A stretch of 64,000 nt of DNA from Ornithodoros turicata (Eukaryota; Arthropoda; Arachnida; Ixodida; Argasidae), in NCBI RefSeq assembly GCF_037126465.1, contig NW_026999323.1, positions 245,080-309,079 of the forward strand. The letters run 5' to 3'. The position numbers and the translations under genes were made by a program. Below the pieces are notes generated by a model. The model saw only the letters and a program-made list of their open reading frames with translations. It was not told where the DNA came from and searched no databases. How positions within the stretch are numbered: the first letter of the stretch is position 1; each line of letters starts with the position of its first letter. Below are positions 46,196-57,300 of the stretch, in pieces.

Positions 46196-47220
46196 ATGAC
46201 GCCTCTACGTTTCGCTGTTGTCTTCGTCCTCCTCTTTGGTAATACTAATATGGGATCTAATATGGGATGTTGCGAAAGTTTATCAAACCAAAAGCTCGTT
46301 TTTGAGAGCTGCGGTAGTTTTCAACTGACAATTATTGTACTATAGCCGGAGGCGATGTCCTAGGATAGCACAAGAACCAGTAATTTATCAAGACCCCCTG
46401 CACCCCCCTAACACCTCCCCCCCAAATGTTCAGTGACACCCCCTAACTTTTTGACCTGTGTATCCCCTACAGGGGGTGCCCTTACGATTTCTGGTTTAGA
46501 TACATGTCAGTGATGATATGTTATGATAACGTAACTATGATTATGACGCACCCCCACCCAGTTTTTCCAACACCCCTCCACGCTTGGAATTCTGGGTAAA
46601 CCACTGAAAAGAACACACGGTGTTGGAAACATTGGCGGGTTCCGAACTACGGCTTTTGTCCCTGTCTTTTACCCCTTGCGGACCGCTCCAGGATAATTGA
46701 GCTTTAGTTAGATTGAAGCTTATGGCGAACCGACTGAAAAACGGCGATATACACACCCCCTATCCTATCCTTTTTCCTTGTACATGTCCTTCGCCCTAGG
46801 ACAGCAGAAAGTTTTCGACACAAAGGCTTTCCTCGTTATTCGGTAAATCGTTTAGAGAGATGAGGAAGTCACGTGAACAGGTGCTTAGGACGCGTGACAA
46901 GCTGTCGAAAGCGCGTGACGCAACAGCTCATCCGGTGCAATCTAAGTTGCGGGGATCTCGAGAAACTCAAAATTCACTTTTCTTTTTAAGGTGTATTTGT
47001 CGCCAATGAAGCTGCACCTGAAGGACACGAGCTTGAACGTAAGGACCTTTGGAATTATTAACGATGTTACCGTATAGCCATCATTGTGAGGACGTTTCCC
47101 TTTGCAGGTCGTGACATTGGCCTTGACCTCCAGCTCTGCGCTTGTCTTCCGATTGTTACCGGTTGCGAGGGGAGTTGCACAGTAGCAAGCGGGTGTAAGA
47201 AATGCTCCGTTCTCGGATGA
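46196..47220 (+). CDS. Small secreted cysteine-rich peptide, left copy (spliced; 46196-46238 joined to 47108-47220)
   Basis: Predicted 51-residue secreted peptide of unknown target. Exon 1 is untranslated and ends at 45614 (ACAG/GTAAGC). Exon 2 opens after TTTCTCCAG at 46165. From ATG 46196 it encodes 14 residues, MTPLRFAVVFVLLF, a hydrophobic signal peptide, and stops in phase 1 at a GTAATA donor (46239). Exon 3 opens after TTTCCCTTTGCAG (47107) in the matching phase and runs 36 codons to TGA at 47218. The C-terminal 28 residues carry six cysteines spaced C-x-C-x6-C-x3-C-x5-C-x2-C, followed by SVLG. AATAAA lies at 47340. The size and cysteine density fit a disulphide-rich salivary, venom-like or antimicrobial peptide. 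A metallothionein is unlikely because of the signal peptide. I do not recognise the family. The antisense 168-codon frame over exon 3 is taken as a shadow. The splice model is inferred. Confidence 0.65.
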
Positions 47221-47339
47221 ACAACATGGCTGACCGGCAACCCTTAAAAACGAAACGATCAATTGCACGTATATGAAATAAGAGACCCTGGTATCCTCTT
47301 TTACCAACATGATCATGGGTGGCGGGAACTTTTGAGGGC

Positions 47340-47345
47340 AATAAA
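47340..47345 (+). other. Poly(A) signal of the left peptide gene
   Basis: AATAAA 120 bp after the stop codon, inside a 3' UTR that is almost identical in the inverted copy (AATAAA at 51220-51215, minus). T-rich sequence follows near 47375-47390. Confidence 0.6.
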
Positions 47346-47458
47346 TTGTACTAAGCAGCAGACATTGCGTTCTTTTATTTCTCTTTCGATTTTCTGTACG
47401 ACTGCATTTACATCGTATCCCGTGCGCCTGCACAAGTGCACGCAACAACGGTTATATC

Positions 47459-48890
47459 TCATATGGCCGGAGTGTGCATAAGGCCCAAGTGCCCAAAACG
47501 TCCAAATGTTCATAAGACCCGAAAAAAAAAATGGGGCCTTTTGCGCATTTGGGTCAAATGAGCAGGACAGGATAAGGTGTCCAGAAGGCCCAAATGGTCA
47601 TATGGCCCAAATGGTCATATGGGCCGAAAACCAGAAAGGAAGACTAACAGTGTATTTTTCGACCGTATTTTTCAGTGTATAAGCGCCGTTATACATTGAA
47701 AGAAGTTCTCTGAAGAAGTCCTGCGCGTCATCTGATGTCATCATATGCGCGTCATCATCCTGCGCAGGACTTCTTCAGAGAACTTTTTTTATATATAACG
47801 GAGCTTGTACACAGAAAAATGCGGTACTTTTATCAGTGCGAGTTACATGCGAGAAATATTTTTATGTAAAATCGCTTTTCAGGTGTGGGCTTGGTATTTT
47901 GCTCGAGACTGAGATTTATTATGTTCATCAAGCAGTGCCCATTTTGGACAATTGCACTCGGTCACTCAGTGGAATATGCTCCTTCTGCAGCGCGCATCTC
48001 ACGTGAACACAAACAATGCGCTTCATCCGCCTTGTGAAATCTAGTCTCCAAAGAGTTCAGTTACAGAATCAATTCGAAGGTGTCCGCGTATTTGATAGAG
48101 CGCCATTTGGTCGAACGGCCCCGAAAAAATTGCCCCGGGAAATTTAGTGACGGTACAAATGGTCTCGGCAAAAATTGCCTCGATGGGTTAGAGCGGAAAA
48201 AACGGTCCCATGCGTAGGCGTGGTTTGCGACGTTCAGACCCCTCCCGAAATCGTACCTTTGGTAGCGCATCTGGAAGAGAGAAACGAGGAGTAAACCCTT
48301 CTCTCCTATGCAAATTTCCTCCTGAACCCCTCCAGAAATATTTTTTTCTGGCTACGCTACTGCCGTGCCCGGCTTGGGTACCTTCGCAGAAAAAGCGCTA
48401 CATATTGTGCGTCATAGCAGTATTCAAGCGAAAGTGAAAAGCTTTTAATGCGGCAAACGAATCAGTTGTTCAATAAATATATTAGGCACAGAGCTTACCA
48501 ATCTGTACCGAGCGAAATATTGAAACGCTGTAAGGATTCAATATTTATTTGTATTTTACTTTTTTGTCAAATTTATATCTTATTTGCTTGAAAATTTGTT
48601 TCGTCATTTCAGTACTTTTATTAATATTTTTAGTTCAGTTACCTTTTTCTCCTCTGTCACATTCAGCATTTAATTAATATTGCACATATGTGCAAAGACA
48701 TACAGTATCTAGGTCACTCCTAGTCTTCCCACCTGGTTTTCGGGCCATATGAATATTTTGGCCTTCTGGACACCTTACCCTGCCCTTCTCATTTGACCCA
48801 AATGCTCAAAAGGCCCAAATTTTTTTCGGGTCTTATGAACATGTGGGCGTTCTGGTCACTTGGGCCTTCTGCACACTTGGGCCATATGAG
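47459..48890. mobile_element. Element with about 170-bp patterned inverted repeats (CATATGGCCCAAATG type)
   Basis: The left end CTCATATGGCCGGAGTGTGC and the right end inverse (GCACACTTGGGCCATATGAG) open arms of about 170 bp built from repeated AGGCCCAAATG and CATATGGCC words. It is absent downstream of the right gene copy, so it inserted after the gene duplication or was lost there. No transposase. The exact target duplication is unclear. It carries an inner hairpin MITE (47662-47825). Confidence 0.7.
47662..47825. mobile_element. Hairpin MITE, ACCGTATTTTTC family
   Basis: Ends ACCGTATTTTTCAGTGTATA and its imperfect inverse finishing GAAAAATGCGGT. The inner stem AGTTCTCTGAAGAAGTCCTG pairs with its exact inverse. 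Same family as 19898-20003. Confidence 0.65.
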
Positions 48891-50290
48891 ATGATACCGT
48901 GCAAAACTATGCGATAACCTCATAACTGAGGTTTCTCGTTTCCTGTTGTTGTGCATTCCCCATTCAAGTTAGGGTGAAGAAAGAAAGAAGGGTGTGAAAA
49001 GGGGGTAACTTCTACAGTTGACACCGACGTCAACATGGCGTCAGTTAGGTTCCTCCTCGGGTGGGCCTAGCGATGATGAGATATTCGGAGGCCCAAATCC
49101 CGGATTGTGCCGACACCTTGCTTGAAGAACGGACTCGCAGGCGACGTCAACAGACAAACAACTATTTACATTTATTTACAACATATGATGGCACGTCGAC
49201 AACCGACAATCAACCACAATCATCAAGAAGCGTCGCCTTTTAACGGAAAGGCCACACCTCCTTCACCAATCAGAGAATTAGAAACTGACGTCAAAGTTTA
49301 CACGTGAACATGAGCTGTTACAGAAAACTCTCACTTTCAACGTAGCTTTCTCCGAAGTGGGTAACAAAGGCTTACTGGTCCGGCTGACCCGCTTTCCACG
49401 ACTCCCAGCCGGACGTTCCGAGGGTTTGAAAGGGACGCTGGCTCTGGACGACCTTGAAAGCACCGTAATCCCTATTGAGGGATCCAAAAGCGTATGCCAT
49501 TCTACTAACGTGTCCTTCGCGTGGGCATCCAACAAATACACATTGAAAGTTCAGTTAGAAAGTTGAAAATTATATGCTTGCTCGGCTACGTGCCTAACAG
49601 CGTCTAATAAAGGGTGTAAAAAGTGGTGGTAAATGAAATCATCATTTATCCAAATTACTACCGGAAGGCGTACGCCTCCGTGGCTGACCGAATCAGAAGC
49701 GGGAAAACGTGCTATGCGTTGAAGTTCTGTTTTGAGAGTGAGGTAGCAGCTAGAACTTCGCAACCTTTTAGTCACATGACAACTATTACCTTCTAACAGG
49801 TGTAGCTGCTCCACACATTTTTCTAAGAGTGTAGGGAGAAAAATTAACGGTCCTCCCTTGTGGTGCAACGAGAGATAACATATCAACGTGGAACAAAATG
49901 CTGGGATAATTTTAAATTGGGAGTTTATGGTTTTCAGGTTCGGGTCAAATGTGGGAGCATAACTACAATGAGTTATCATGTAATGCTAGAGGAGAGGACA
50001 ACGCGCTGTGGTGTTTGGCCCTAAGAACAACTATTTTGGCGACAGAATGCGTTTTAGGCAGATTCTTTCCCTGAAATCAAGCAACTGTGTCAAGAGACTG
50101 CACCGCTCGTACGGTGTATCTCCCTGGGCGCAGACAAAAGCTCACCGGACAAACGTTTACGCTCGTAATTTTCAAGGCGAACATAAGGTCACTGTTTTAC
50201 TCGCTTCTTGTTTTCCAGCTGCTTTATTTATTGCACTGGCCACCAATAAAAATATTTAAGACGGGTCAATCGAAGCCTCTTACATATTTG
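48891..50290 (-). repeat. Module F, central inverted copy with an insertion
   Basis: The inverse of F1 (44245-about 45085), interrupted at 49043-49599 by an element with a 5-bp target duplication. Its left end is cut by the 47459-48890 element within the F/G boundary (GTGCAAAACTATGCG). At the right it runs through AATATTTAAGACGGGTCAAT into decayed satellite, just as F3 runs into array 2. Confidence 0.8.
49043..49599 (-). mobile_element. Candidate solo LTR (557 bp) in module F
   Basis: Flanked by the 5-bp duplication GCGTC (49038-49042 and 49600-49604). On the minus strand it begins TGTTAGGCACG and ends CCTAACT, close to the inverted TGTTAGG...CCTAACA of LTRs. The uninterrupted F3 copy (53693-53698) shows the empty site. 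Both strands have open frames of about 90 codons inside it (49282-49566 plus; 49541-49278 minus). Neither has a recognisable domain. It could instead be a short DNA transposon. Confidence 0.5.
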
Positions 50291-50860
50291 ACACGTTGCG
50301 GAGTGGGTCAGTTCATGTAGAATATGCACCCCTCGGGATTGACCAAGGTTTAGGTCATGAGAGACGCTTACGTTATTTGGACGTGTGGTAGTGGGTCAGT
50401 TGATGTAGACTGTGCACCCGTGGAGAGTGGCGAAGGTTTTGTCAGGAGAGCCTTTTATGTATTTCACACGATGGGGATTGGGTGACTTCATGCAGAATAT
50501 GCCACCCGTCGAGACTGACCAAGGTTAGGTCAGGTGAAGGCTCTCTTTGTCAGCCTTCACGGGTGCATATTCTACATCAGCCGGCCCACACGCCAACTTG
50601 TGAAATAGATAAAAGGCACTGCTTACGTCATATATACTACGTCATATATATATACGGGTATATACGTCAGATATACGGGTGTAATTCACATAAACTCAAA
50701 CACTCCCCAACGTCTGTAATACCTAATAGGTAATCCTGGCCTGACCTTGGTCAGTCTCGACGGGCGCATATTCAACATGAACCGGCTCACACCCCAATAT
50801 GTGAAATAGGCACTCCTTAGATAACAATGTCAGTCTCGACGGTTGCGCCGCGTCGCCAAG
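50280..50860. repeat. Decayed satellite pieces meeting head to head
   Basis: 50280-50545 holds degenerate half-units in the array-2 orientation (CAGTTCATGTAGAATATGCA, TTGACCAAGG). From about 50547 to 50860 the half-units are in array-1 orientation (GGGTGCATATTCTACATCAG, ACCTTGGTCAGTCTCGACGG). A TATA/CGTCATATA-rich microsatellite-like stretch at 50620-50690 lies inside. Confidence 0.75.
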
Positions 50861-51214
50861 TGAGACCTGGCCCCTTACTACGCTCAGGATCATCGTTGTT
50901 CAGAATATGATAATGTCCTCTTACCAGTAGATTTGTTCTTTTTCGAGATTTGCGCGTGTTTTTCCGGGACAATCTGGATGTATACGATATTCCTAGAAAA
51001 AGGGCTCCACTCTTCTGTGAACCGATAAATGTAGCGTTCGGAAAAATGGTCGATGGCGAGAGTGTTACGCAGTAAAGTTGGGCTTTCAGACTGCACGGGT
51101 TGTTATCGCTGCACGGCGTGCAGTTGTGCAGGCGCACGGGATCCCATGTAAATGCAGTTGTACAGGAAATCGAAAGAGAAATAAAACGAACGCAATGTCT
51201 GCTGCTTAGTACAA
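50861..51214. other. Spacer between decayed satellite and the right peptide gene
   Basis: No gene is seen to about 51110. From about 51120 it matches, inverted, the sequence downstream of the left peptide gene (near 47400-47445). Confidence 0.5.
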
Positions 51215-51220
51215 TTTATT
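51215..51220 (-). other. Poly(A) signal of the right peptide gene
   Basis: AATAAA on the minus strand, about 120 bp after the TGA at 51342, within the conserved 3' UTR. Confidence 0.6.
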
Positions 51221-51341
51221 GCCCTCAAAAGTTCCCGCCACCTATGGACCATGTTAGTAAAAGAAAAGACCAGGGTCTCTTATTTCATATACGTGCAATT
51301 GATCGTTTCGTTGTTAACGGTTGCCGGTCAGGCCACGTTGT

Positions 51342-52458
51342 TCATCCATGGACGGAGCATGTCTTACACTTGCTTGCCGATGTGCAACTGTTCCCAGTGC
51401 AAGCGACATCAATACAAAGGCATAGCGACGCATCGGCGCATTTCATACATCCGCTCGCCTTTGTGCAACTTCTGCTAGGGCAATCGGAATCGGAAACAAT
51501 CGGAAGACAAGCGCAGAGGTCGACTGCAACTTGACGACCTGCAAAGGGAAAAGTCCTCACAATGATGGCTATACGGTAACATAGTTAGTAATTCCAAAGG
51601 AACTTACGTTCAAGCACGTGTCCTTCAGGTGCAGCTTCACTGGCGACAAATACACCTTAAAAAGAAAGGGAAATTTTGAGTTTCTCGCACTCTCAAGTTC
51701 CCCCCAAACTTGGATCCCACCAGGTGAGCTGTTGCTTCACGCGCTTTCGTCAGCTTGTTACGCGTCCTGAGCACCTCTTCACGTGACTACCTCATCTCTC
51801 TAAACGTGTTACCGAATGGACGAGGAAAGCCCTTCGTGTAGAAAACTTTTTGCTCTCTTAGGGCGAAGGACATGTCAAGGAAAAAGGAAAGGATAGGGGT
51901 GTGTATATCACCGTTTTTCAGTGGGTTCGCAATAAGTCTCAACCTAACTCAAGCTGAATTATCCTGGAGCAATCTGCTAGGGGTTAAAGACGGGGACAAA
52001 AACCGTAGTTCGGATCCCGCCAATGTTTCCAACACGTGTGTTCTTTTCAGTGGTTTAACCCAGAATTCCAAGCGAGGATGGGTGTTGGAAAAAGTGGGTG
52101 GGGGTGCGTCATTATCATAGTTACGTTATCATAACATATCATCACTGACATGTATCTAAACCAGACATCGTAAGGGCACCCCCTGTAGGGGATACACAGG
52201 TCAAAAAGTTAGGGGGGTGTCACTGAACATTTGGGGGGTGTTAGGGGGTTGCAGGGGGTCTTGATATATTACCGGTTCTTGTGCTATCCTAGGACATCTC
52301 CTCCGGCTATAGTAGAATAATTGTCAGCTGAAAACAACCGCAGCTCTCATAATGAAGCTTTGGGTTTGATCAAACTTTCACAACATCTTATATTAGATCC
52401 CATATTAGTGTTACCAAAGAGGAGGACGAAGACAACACCGAAACGTAGAGGGCGTCAT
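51342..52458 (-). pseudogene. Two-module cysteine-rich peptide gene, right inverted copy, signal exon frameshifted (52458-52415 and 51538-51342)
   Basis: Same architecture as 46196-47220 on the opposite strand: TATA box, untranslated exon ending at 53012, signal exon 52487-52415, intron of 876 bp, cysteine exon 51538-51342, AATAAA. The cysteine exon is longer and open for 64 codons, with twelve cysteines in two tandem modules: C-x-C-x8-C-x4-C-x5-C-x2-C, then C-x-C-x4-C-x4-C-x5-C-x2-C, then SVHG. It starts in phase 1, as in the left copy. The signal exon has one extra C directly after ATGACG relative to the left copy. It therefore ends in phase 2 and loses the hydrophobic reading, and in the phase-1 frame there is a stop where the ATG overlaps TGA. 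As assembled, no secreted product is predicted. A one-base assembly error in a C run would reverse this verdict. Confidence 0.65.
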
Positions 52459-53062
52459 TGTGTCCACGAGAGATCGTTGAAACTTTCCTGGAGAAGAGAA
52501 TAAAAGAACTTGTTTGTTTGAAGTCCTCAGAAACAGTTTTGGTAGAAACCTCACTTCCTCCGATACAGCCATGTGTAGTTTCAACGAAAGTGAAAAATGA
52601 TAAAGAAATATTAAACACGTATGTGCTCAGCCTCAGAACATGACTTGCGAGTTTCGCATCTGAAGTTAGGGTTCTAAAACTTTGACGTCGACGTTAGAAA
52701 ATACGCTTTTCGCCCTGTTGTGCTTTTCTGATGATAAATGGACACTATTACAGGAGTCTTTTTTCCAACGCCCTCGTTTCTCAGAGTCATCTTTGAGTCG
52801 AGATATTTTGAGGGAGGAACAGACCGACGTCTTATCATATCACAAAACGTGGTATGGTTAGAACTGTGCCAAAGGAGCCGTGTTATGAAGTGATTAGATG
52901 TATTCAATTGCATTACACTACATAATAATCAACGCAAAGCAATGCAAACAGCAAACCATGCTATGTAGTACAGGAAGTAATAAAGAGCGGTTATCTCAAA
53001 GAAGTGCTTACCTGTATAGAGAGGATAGTGCAGATGTGTGTAGACTACAGAAAACTGCCTGG

Positions 53063-53070
53063 CTTTTATA
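53063..53070 (-). promoter_or_regulatory. TATA box of the right peptide gene
   Basis: TATAAAAG on the minus strand, conserved with 45557-45564. The downstream untranslated exon ends in CTATACAG/GTAAGC (donor at 53011-53010), identical to the left copy. Confidence 0.6.
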
Positions 53071-53208
53071 GGACACTCCATACAGGCGTACGTGATTCCT
53101 TTGTCCTTCATAAATCTCTGTACGTGGACCGTTCCAGTAGGTTTTTAATGAGATTTCTGAAAAGTCCTCGACGAGGATTGACTTTCCAGTAAGTACCTTG
53201 TACATGGC

Positions 53209-54372
53209 ATTTCCTTTGCAAGCACGCGTTCACAGCCACATGTGCACGTGGGGATATAAACAGAATTCGACGCCAACCGTAATTAAGATTATGGCCATGA
53301 CCGAGATAGGGATTCAGATTATACAGAGCGTGGAAACTGTTGTGTGCTGCATGGATTCGCAGGAATACGCAATTAACACGATACACGACCAAAAAAAAAA
53401 AAAAGGAGGGATGACACAAAGCCACGTGAACGCAACATGTTAGAAAAAAAAAAGACGCGTGTTGCTTACTACGTATTCCAAGGAGGAGAAGAAGAAGTAG
53501 AAAGCAACAAGCATGGTAAAGTGTAAAATACGAAGCGACGCCGTGCAAAAACTATGCGATAACCTCATAACAGAGGTTTCTCGTTTCCTGTTTGTTGTAC
53601 TTTCCGATGCATTCCCCATTCAAATCAGGGAGAAGAAAGAAAAAAGGTTGTGAAAAGGGGGTAACTTCTATAGTTGACACCGACGTTAACATGGCGTCTA
53701 ATAAAGGGTGTAAAAAGTAGTAGTAAATGAAATCATCATTTATCCAAATTACTACCGGAAGGCGTACGCCTCCGTGGCTGACCGAATCAGAAGCGGGAAG
53801 ACCTGCTACGCGCTGGAAGTTCTGTTTTGAGAGTCATATAGCACATAGAACTTTGCAACCTTTTAGGCACAACATATAGTGACAACTATTACCTTCTAAC
53901 AGGTGTAACTGCTCTACACATTTTTCTAAGAGTGTAGGAAGACAAATTAACGGCGCAACGAGAGATAACATATCAACGTGGAAGAAAATGCTGGGATAAC
54001 TTTAATTCGGAGTTTATGGTTTTCAGGTTCGGGTCAAATGTGGGAGCATAACTGCAATGAGTTATCATGTAATGCTAGAGTAGAGGACAACGTGCTGTGG
54101 TGTTTGGCCTAAGAACAACTATTTTGGCTACACAATGCGTTTTGGTCAGATTCTTTCCCTGAAATCAGACAACTTTCTCGAGGGACTGCACCACTCGTAC
54201 GGTGTAACTCCCTGGCGCAGACAAAAGCTCACCGGACAAACGCTTACGCTCGTAACTCTCAAGGCGAACATAAGGTCACCGTTTTACTTGCTTCTTGTTT
54301 TCCAGCTGCTTTATTTATACACTGGCCACTAATAAAAATATTTAAGACAGGTCAATCGAAGCCCTTACATAT
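53209..54372 (-). repeat. Module F-G, inverted copy 3
   Basis: The inverse of 44245-45418, uninterrupted. It supplies the empty site for the insertion in the central F copy. Runs into array 2 through CTTACATATTTGACACGTTG. Confidence 0.85.
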
Positions 54373-57300
54373 TTGACACGTTGGAGAGTGGAGTGTGACT
54401 GTAGGTTAGTTCATGTAGAATATGCACGCACGGAGATTGACCAAGGTTATGTTACGGGAGTCTTTCTACGTATTTGATGCGTTGCGGGGCGGGTCAGTTC
54501 ATGTAGAATATGCACCCCTCGGGATTGACCAAGGTTAAGTCAGGAGAGCCTGCTATGTATTTCACATGTTGGGGAGAGTATCAGTTTATGTAGAACACGC
54601 ACGCGTCGAGAGTGACCAAGGTTATGTTAGGGGAGCCTTTTACGTATTTGATGCCTTGCGGACTGGTCAGTTCATGTAGAATATGCACCCCTCGGGATTG
54701 ACCAAGGTTAAGTCAGGAGAGCCTGCTATGTATTTCACATGTTGGGGAGAGTATCAGTTTATGTAGAACACGCACGCGTCGAGAGTGACCAAGGTTATTA
54801 GGGGAGCCTTTTACGTATTTGATGCCTTGCGGACTGGTCAGTTCATGTAGAATATGCACCCCTCGGGATTGACCAAGGTTAAGTCAGGAGAGCCTGCTAT
54901 GTATTTCACATGTTGGGGAGAGTATCAGTTTATGTAGAACACGCACGCGTCGAGAGTGACCAAGGTTATGTTAGGGGAGCCTTTTACGTATTTGATGCCT
55001 TGCGGACTGGTCAGTTCATGTAGAATATGCACCCCTCGGGATTGACCAAGGTTAAGTCAGGAGAGCCTGCTATGTATTTCACATGTTGGGGAGAGTATCA
55101 GTTTATGTAGAACACGCACGCGTCGAGAGTGACCAAGGTTATGTTAGGGGAGCCTTTTACGTATTTGATGCCTTGCGGACTGGTCAGTTCATGTAGAATA
55201 TGCACCCCTCGGGATTGACCAAGGTTAAGTCAGGAGAGCCTGCTATGTATTTCACATGTTGGGGAGAGTATCAGTTTATGTAGAACACGCACGCGTCGAG
55301 AGTGACCAAGGTTATGTTAGGGGAGCCTTTTACGTATTTGATGCCTTGCGGGTCAGTTCATGTAGAATATGCACCCCTCGGGATTGACCAAGGTTAAGTC
55401 AGGAGAGCCTGCTATGTATTTCACATGTTGGGGAGAGTATCAGTTTATGTAGAACACGCACGCGTCGAGAGTGACCAAGGTTATGTTAGGGGAGCCTTTT
55501 ACGTATTTGATGCCTTGCGGACTGGTCAGGTTCCATGTAGAATATGCACCCCTCGGGATTGACCAAGGTTTAAGTCAGGAGAGCCTGCTATGTATTTCAC
55601 ATGTTGGGGAGAGTATCAGTTTATGTAGAACACGCCACGCGTCGAGAGTGACCAGGTTATGTTAGGGGAGCCTTTAACGTATTGATGCTTGCGGAACTGG
55701 TCAGTTCATGTAGAACTATGCACCCTCGGGACCTGACCAAGGTTAAGTCAGGAGAGCCTGCTATGTATTTCACATGTTGGGGAGCAGTTCAGTTTATGTA
55801 AGAACACGCACGCGTCCGAGAGTGACCAAGGTTATGTTAGGGGAGCCTTTTACGTATTTGATGCCTTGCGGACCGGTCAGTTCATGTAGAATATGCACCC
55901 CTCGGGTTTGAGCAAGGTTTAAGTCAGGTGAGCTGTTATGTATTTCCACATGTTGGGGGAGAGTATCAGTTTATGTAGAACACGCACGCGTCGAGACTGA
56001 CCAGGGTAGTTAGGAGAGCCTGTTAGTATTTGATGCGTTGTGGAGTGGGTCAGATTCATGTAGAATATGCACCCCTCGGGATCTGACCAAGGTTAAGTCA
56101 GGAGAGCCTGCTATGTATTTCACATGTTGGGGAGAGCATCAGTTTAAGTAGAACACGCACGCGTCGTGAGAGTGACAAGGTTAATGTTAGGGGAGCCTTT
56201 ACGTATTTGATGCCTTGCGGAACGGTCTGTTCATGTAGAATATGCACCCCTCGGGTTTGAGCAAGTTAAGTCAGGTGAGCCTGTTATGTATTTCACATGT
56301 TGGGGAGAGCTATCAGTTTATGTAGAAACACGCACGCGTCGAGAGTGACCAAGGTTATGTTAGGGGAGCATTTTACGTATTTGATGCCTTGCGGACGGTC
56401 AGTTCATGTAGAATATGCACACCCTGGGTTTGAGCAAGGTTAAGTAAGGAGAGCAGCTATGTATTTCACATGTCTGGGAGAGTATAGTTTATGTAGAACA
56501 GCACGCGTGAGAGAGGACCAAGGTTATTTAGGGGAGCCTTTTACGTATTGATGCCTTGCGGACCGGATCAGTTCATGCTAGAATATGCACCCCTCGGGTT
56601 TGAGCAAGGTTAAGTTAGGAGAGCCTGCTATGTATTTCACATGTGGGGCTGAGTATCAGTTTATGTAGAACACGCACGGTCGAGAGTGACCAAGGTTATG
56701 TTAGGGGAGCCTTTTACGTATTTGATGCCTTGCGGGACCGGTCCAGTTCATGTAGATATGCACCCCTGGGTCTTGAGCAAGGTTAAGTCAGGAGAGCCTG
56801 CTATGTATTTCACACTGTTGGGAGAGTATCCAGTTTATGTAGAACACCGCACGCGTCGAGTGTGACCCAAGGTTATGTTAGGGGAGCCTTTTACGTATTT
56901 GATGCCTTGCGGACGGTCAGTTCATGTAGAATATGCACCCCTCGGGTTTGAGCAAGGTTAAGTCAGGTGAGCCTGCTATGTATTTCACATGTTGGGGAGA
57001 GTATCAGTTTATGTAGAACACGCACGCGTCGAGAGTGACCAAGGTTATGTTAGGGGAGCCTTTTACGTATTTGATGCCTTGCGGACCGGTCAGTTCATGT
57101 AGAATATGCACCCCTCGGGTTTGAGCAAGGTTAAGTCAGGAGAGCCTGTTATGTATTTCACATGTTGGGGAGAGTATCAGTTTATGTAGAACACGCACGC
57201 GTCGAGAGTGACCAAGGTTATGTTAGGGGAGCCTTTTACGTATTTGATGCCTTGCGGACGGTCAGTTCATGTAGAATATGCACCCCTCGGGTTGAGCAAG

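Noticed and set aside
46196..47220. Metallothionein interpretation of the cysteine-rich peptide
   Set aside because: C-x-C and C-x2-C occur, but cysteine density is low for a metallothionein and the product starts with a hydrophobic signal peptide.
46942..47448. 168-codon minus-strand frame with an internal hydrophobic stretch
   Set aside because: It lies antisense to the spliced cysteine exon. The inverted copy does not keep this frame (its equivalent breaks into short pieces), while splice sites and cysteines on the other strand are kept.
53108..53548. 146-codon minus frame with leucine and phenylalanine runs in module G
   Set aside because: The runs come from CTT/TTC-rich and T-rich low-complexity DNA, and other G copies break the frame.
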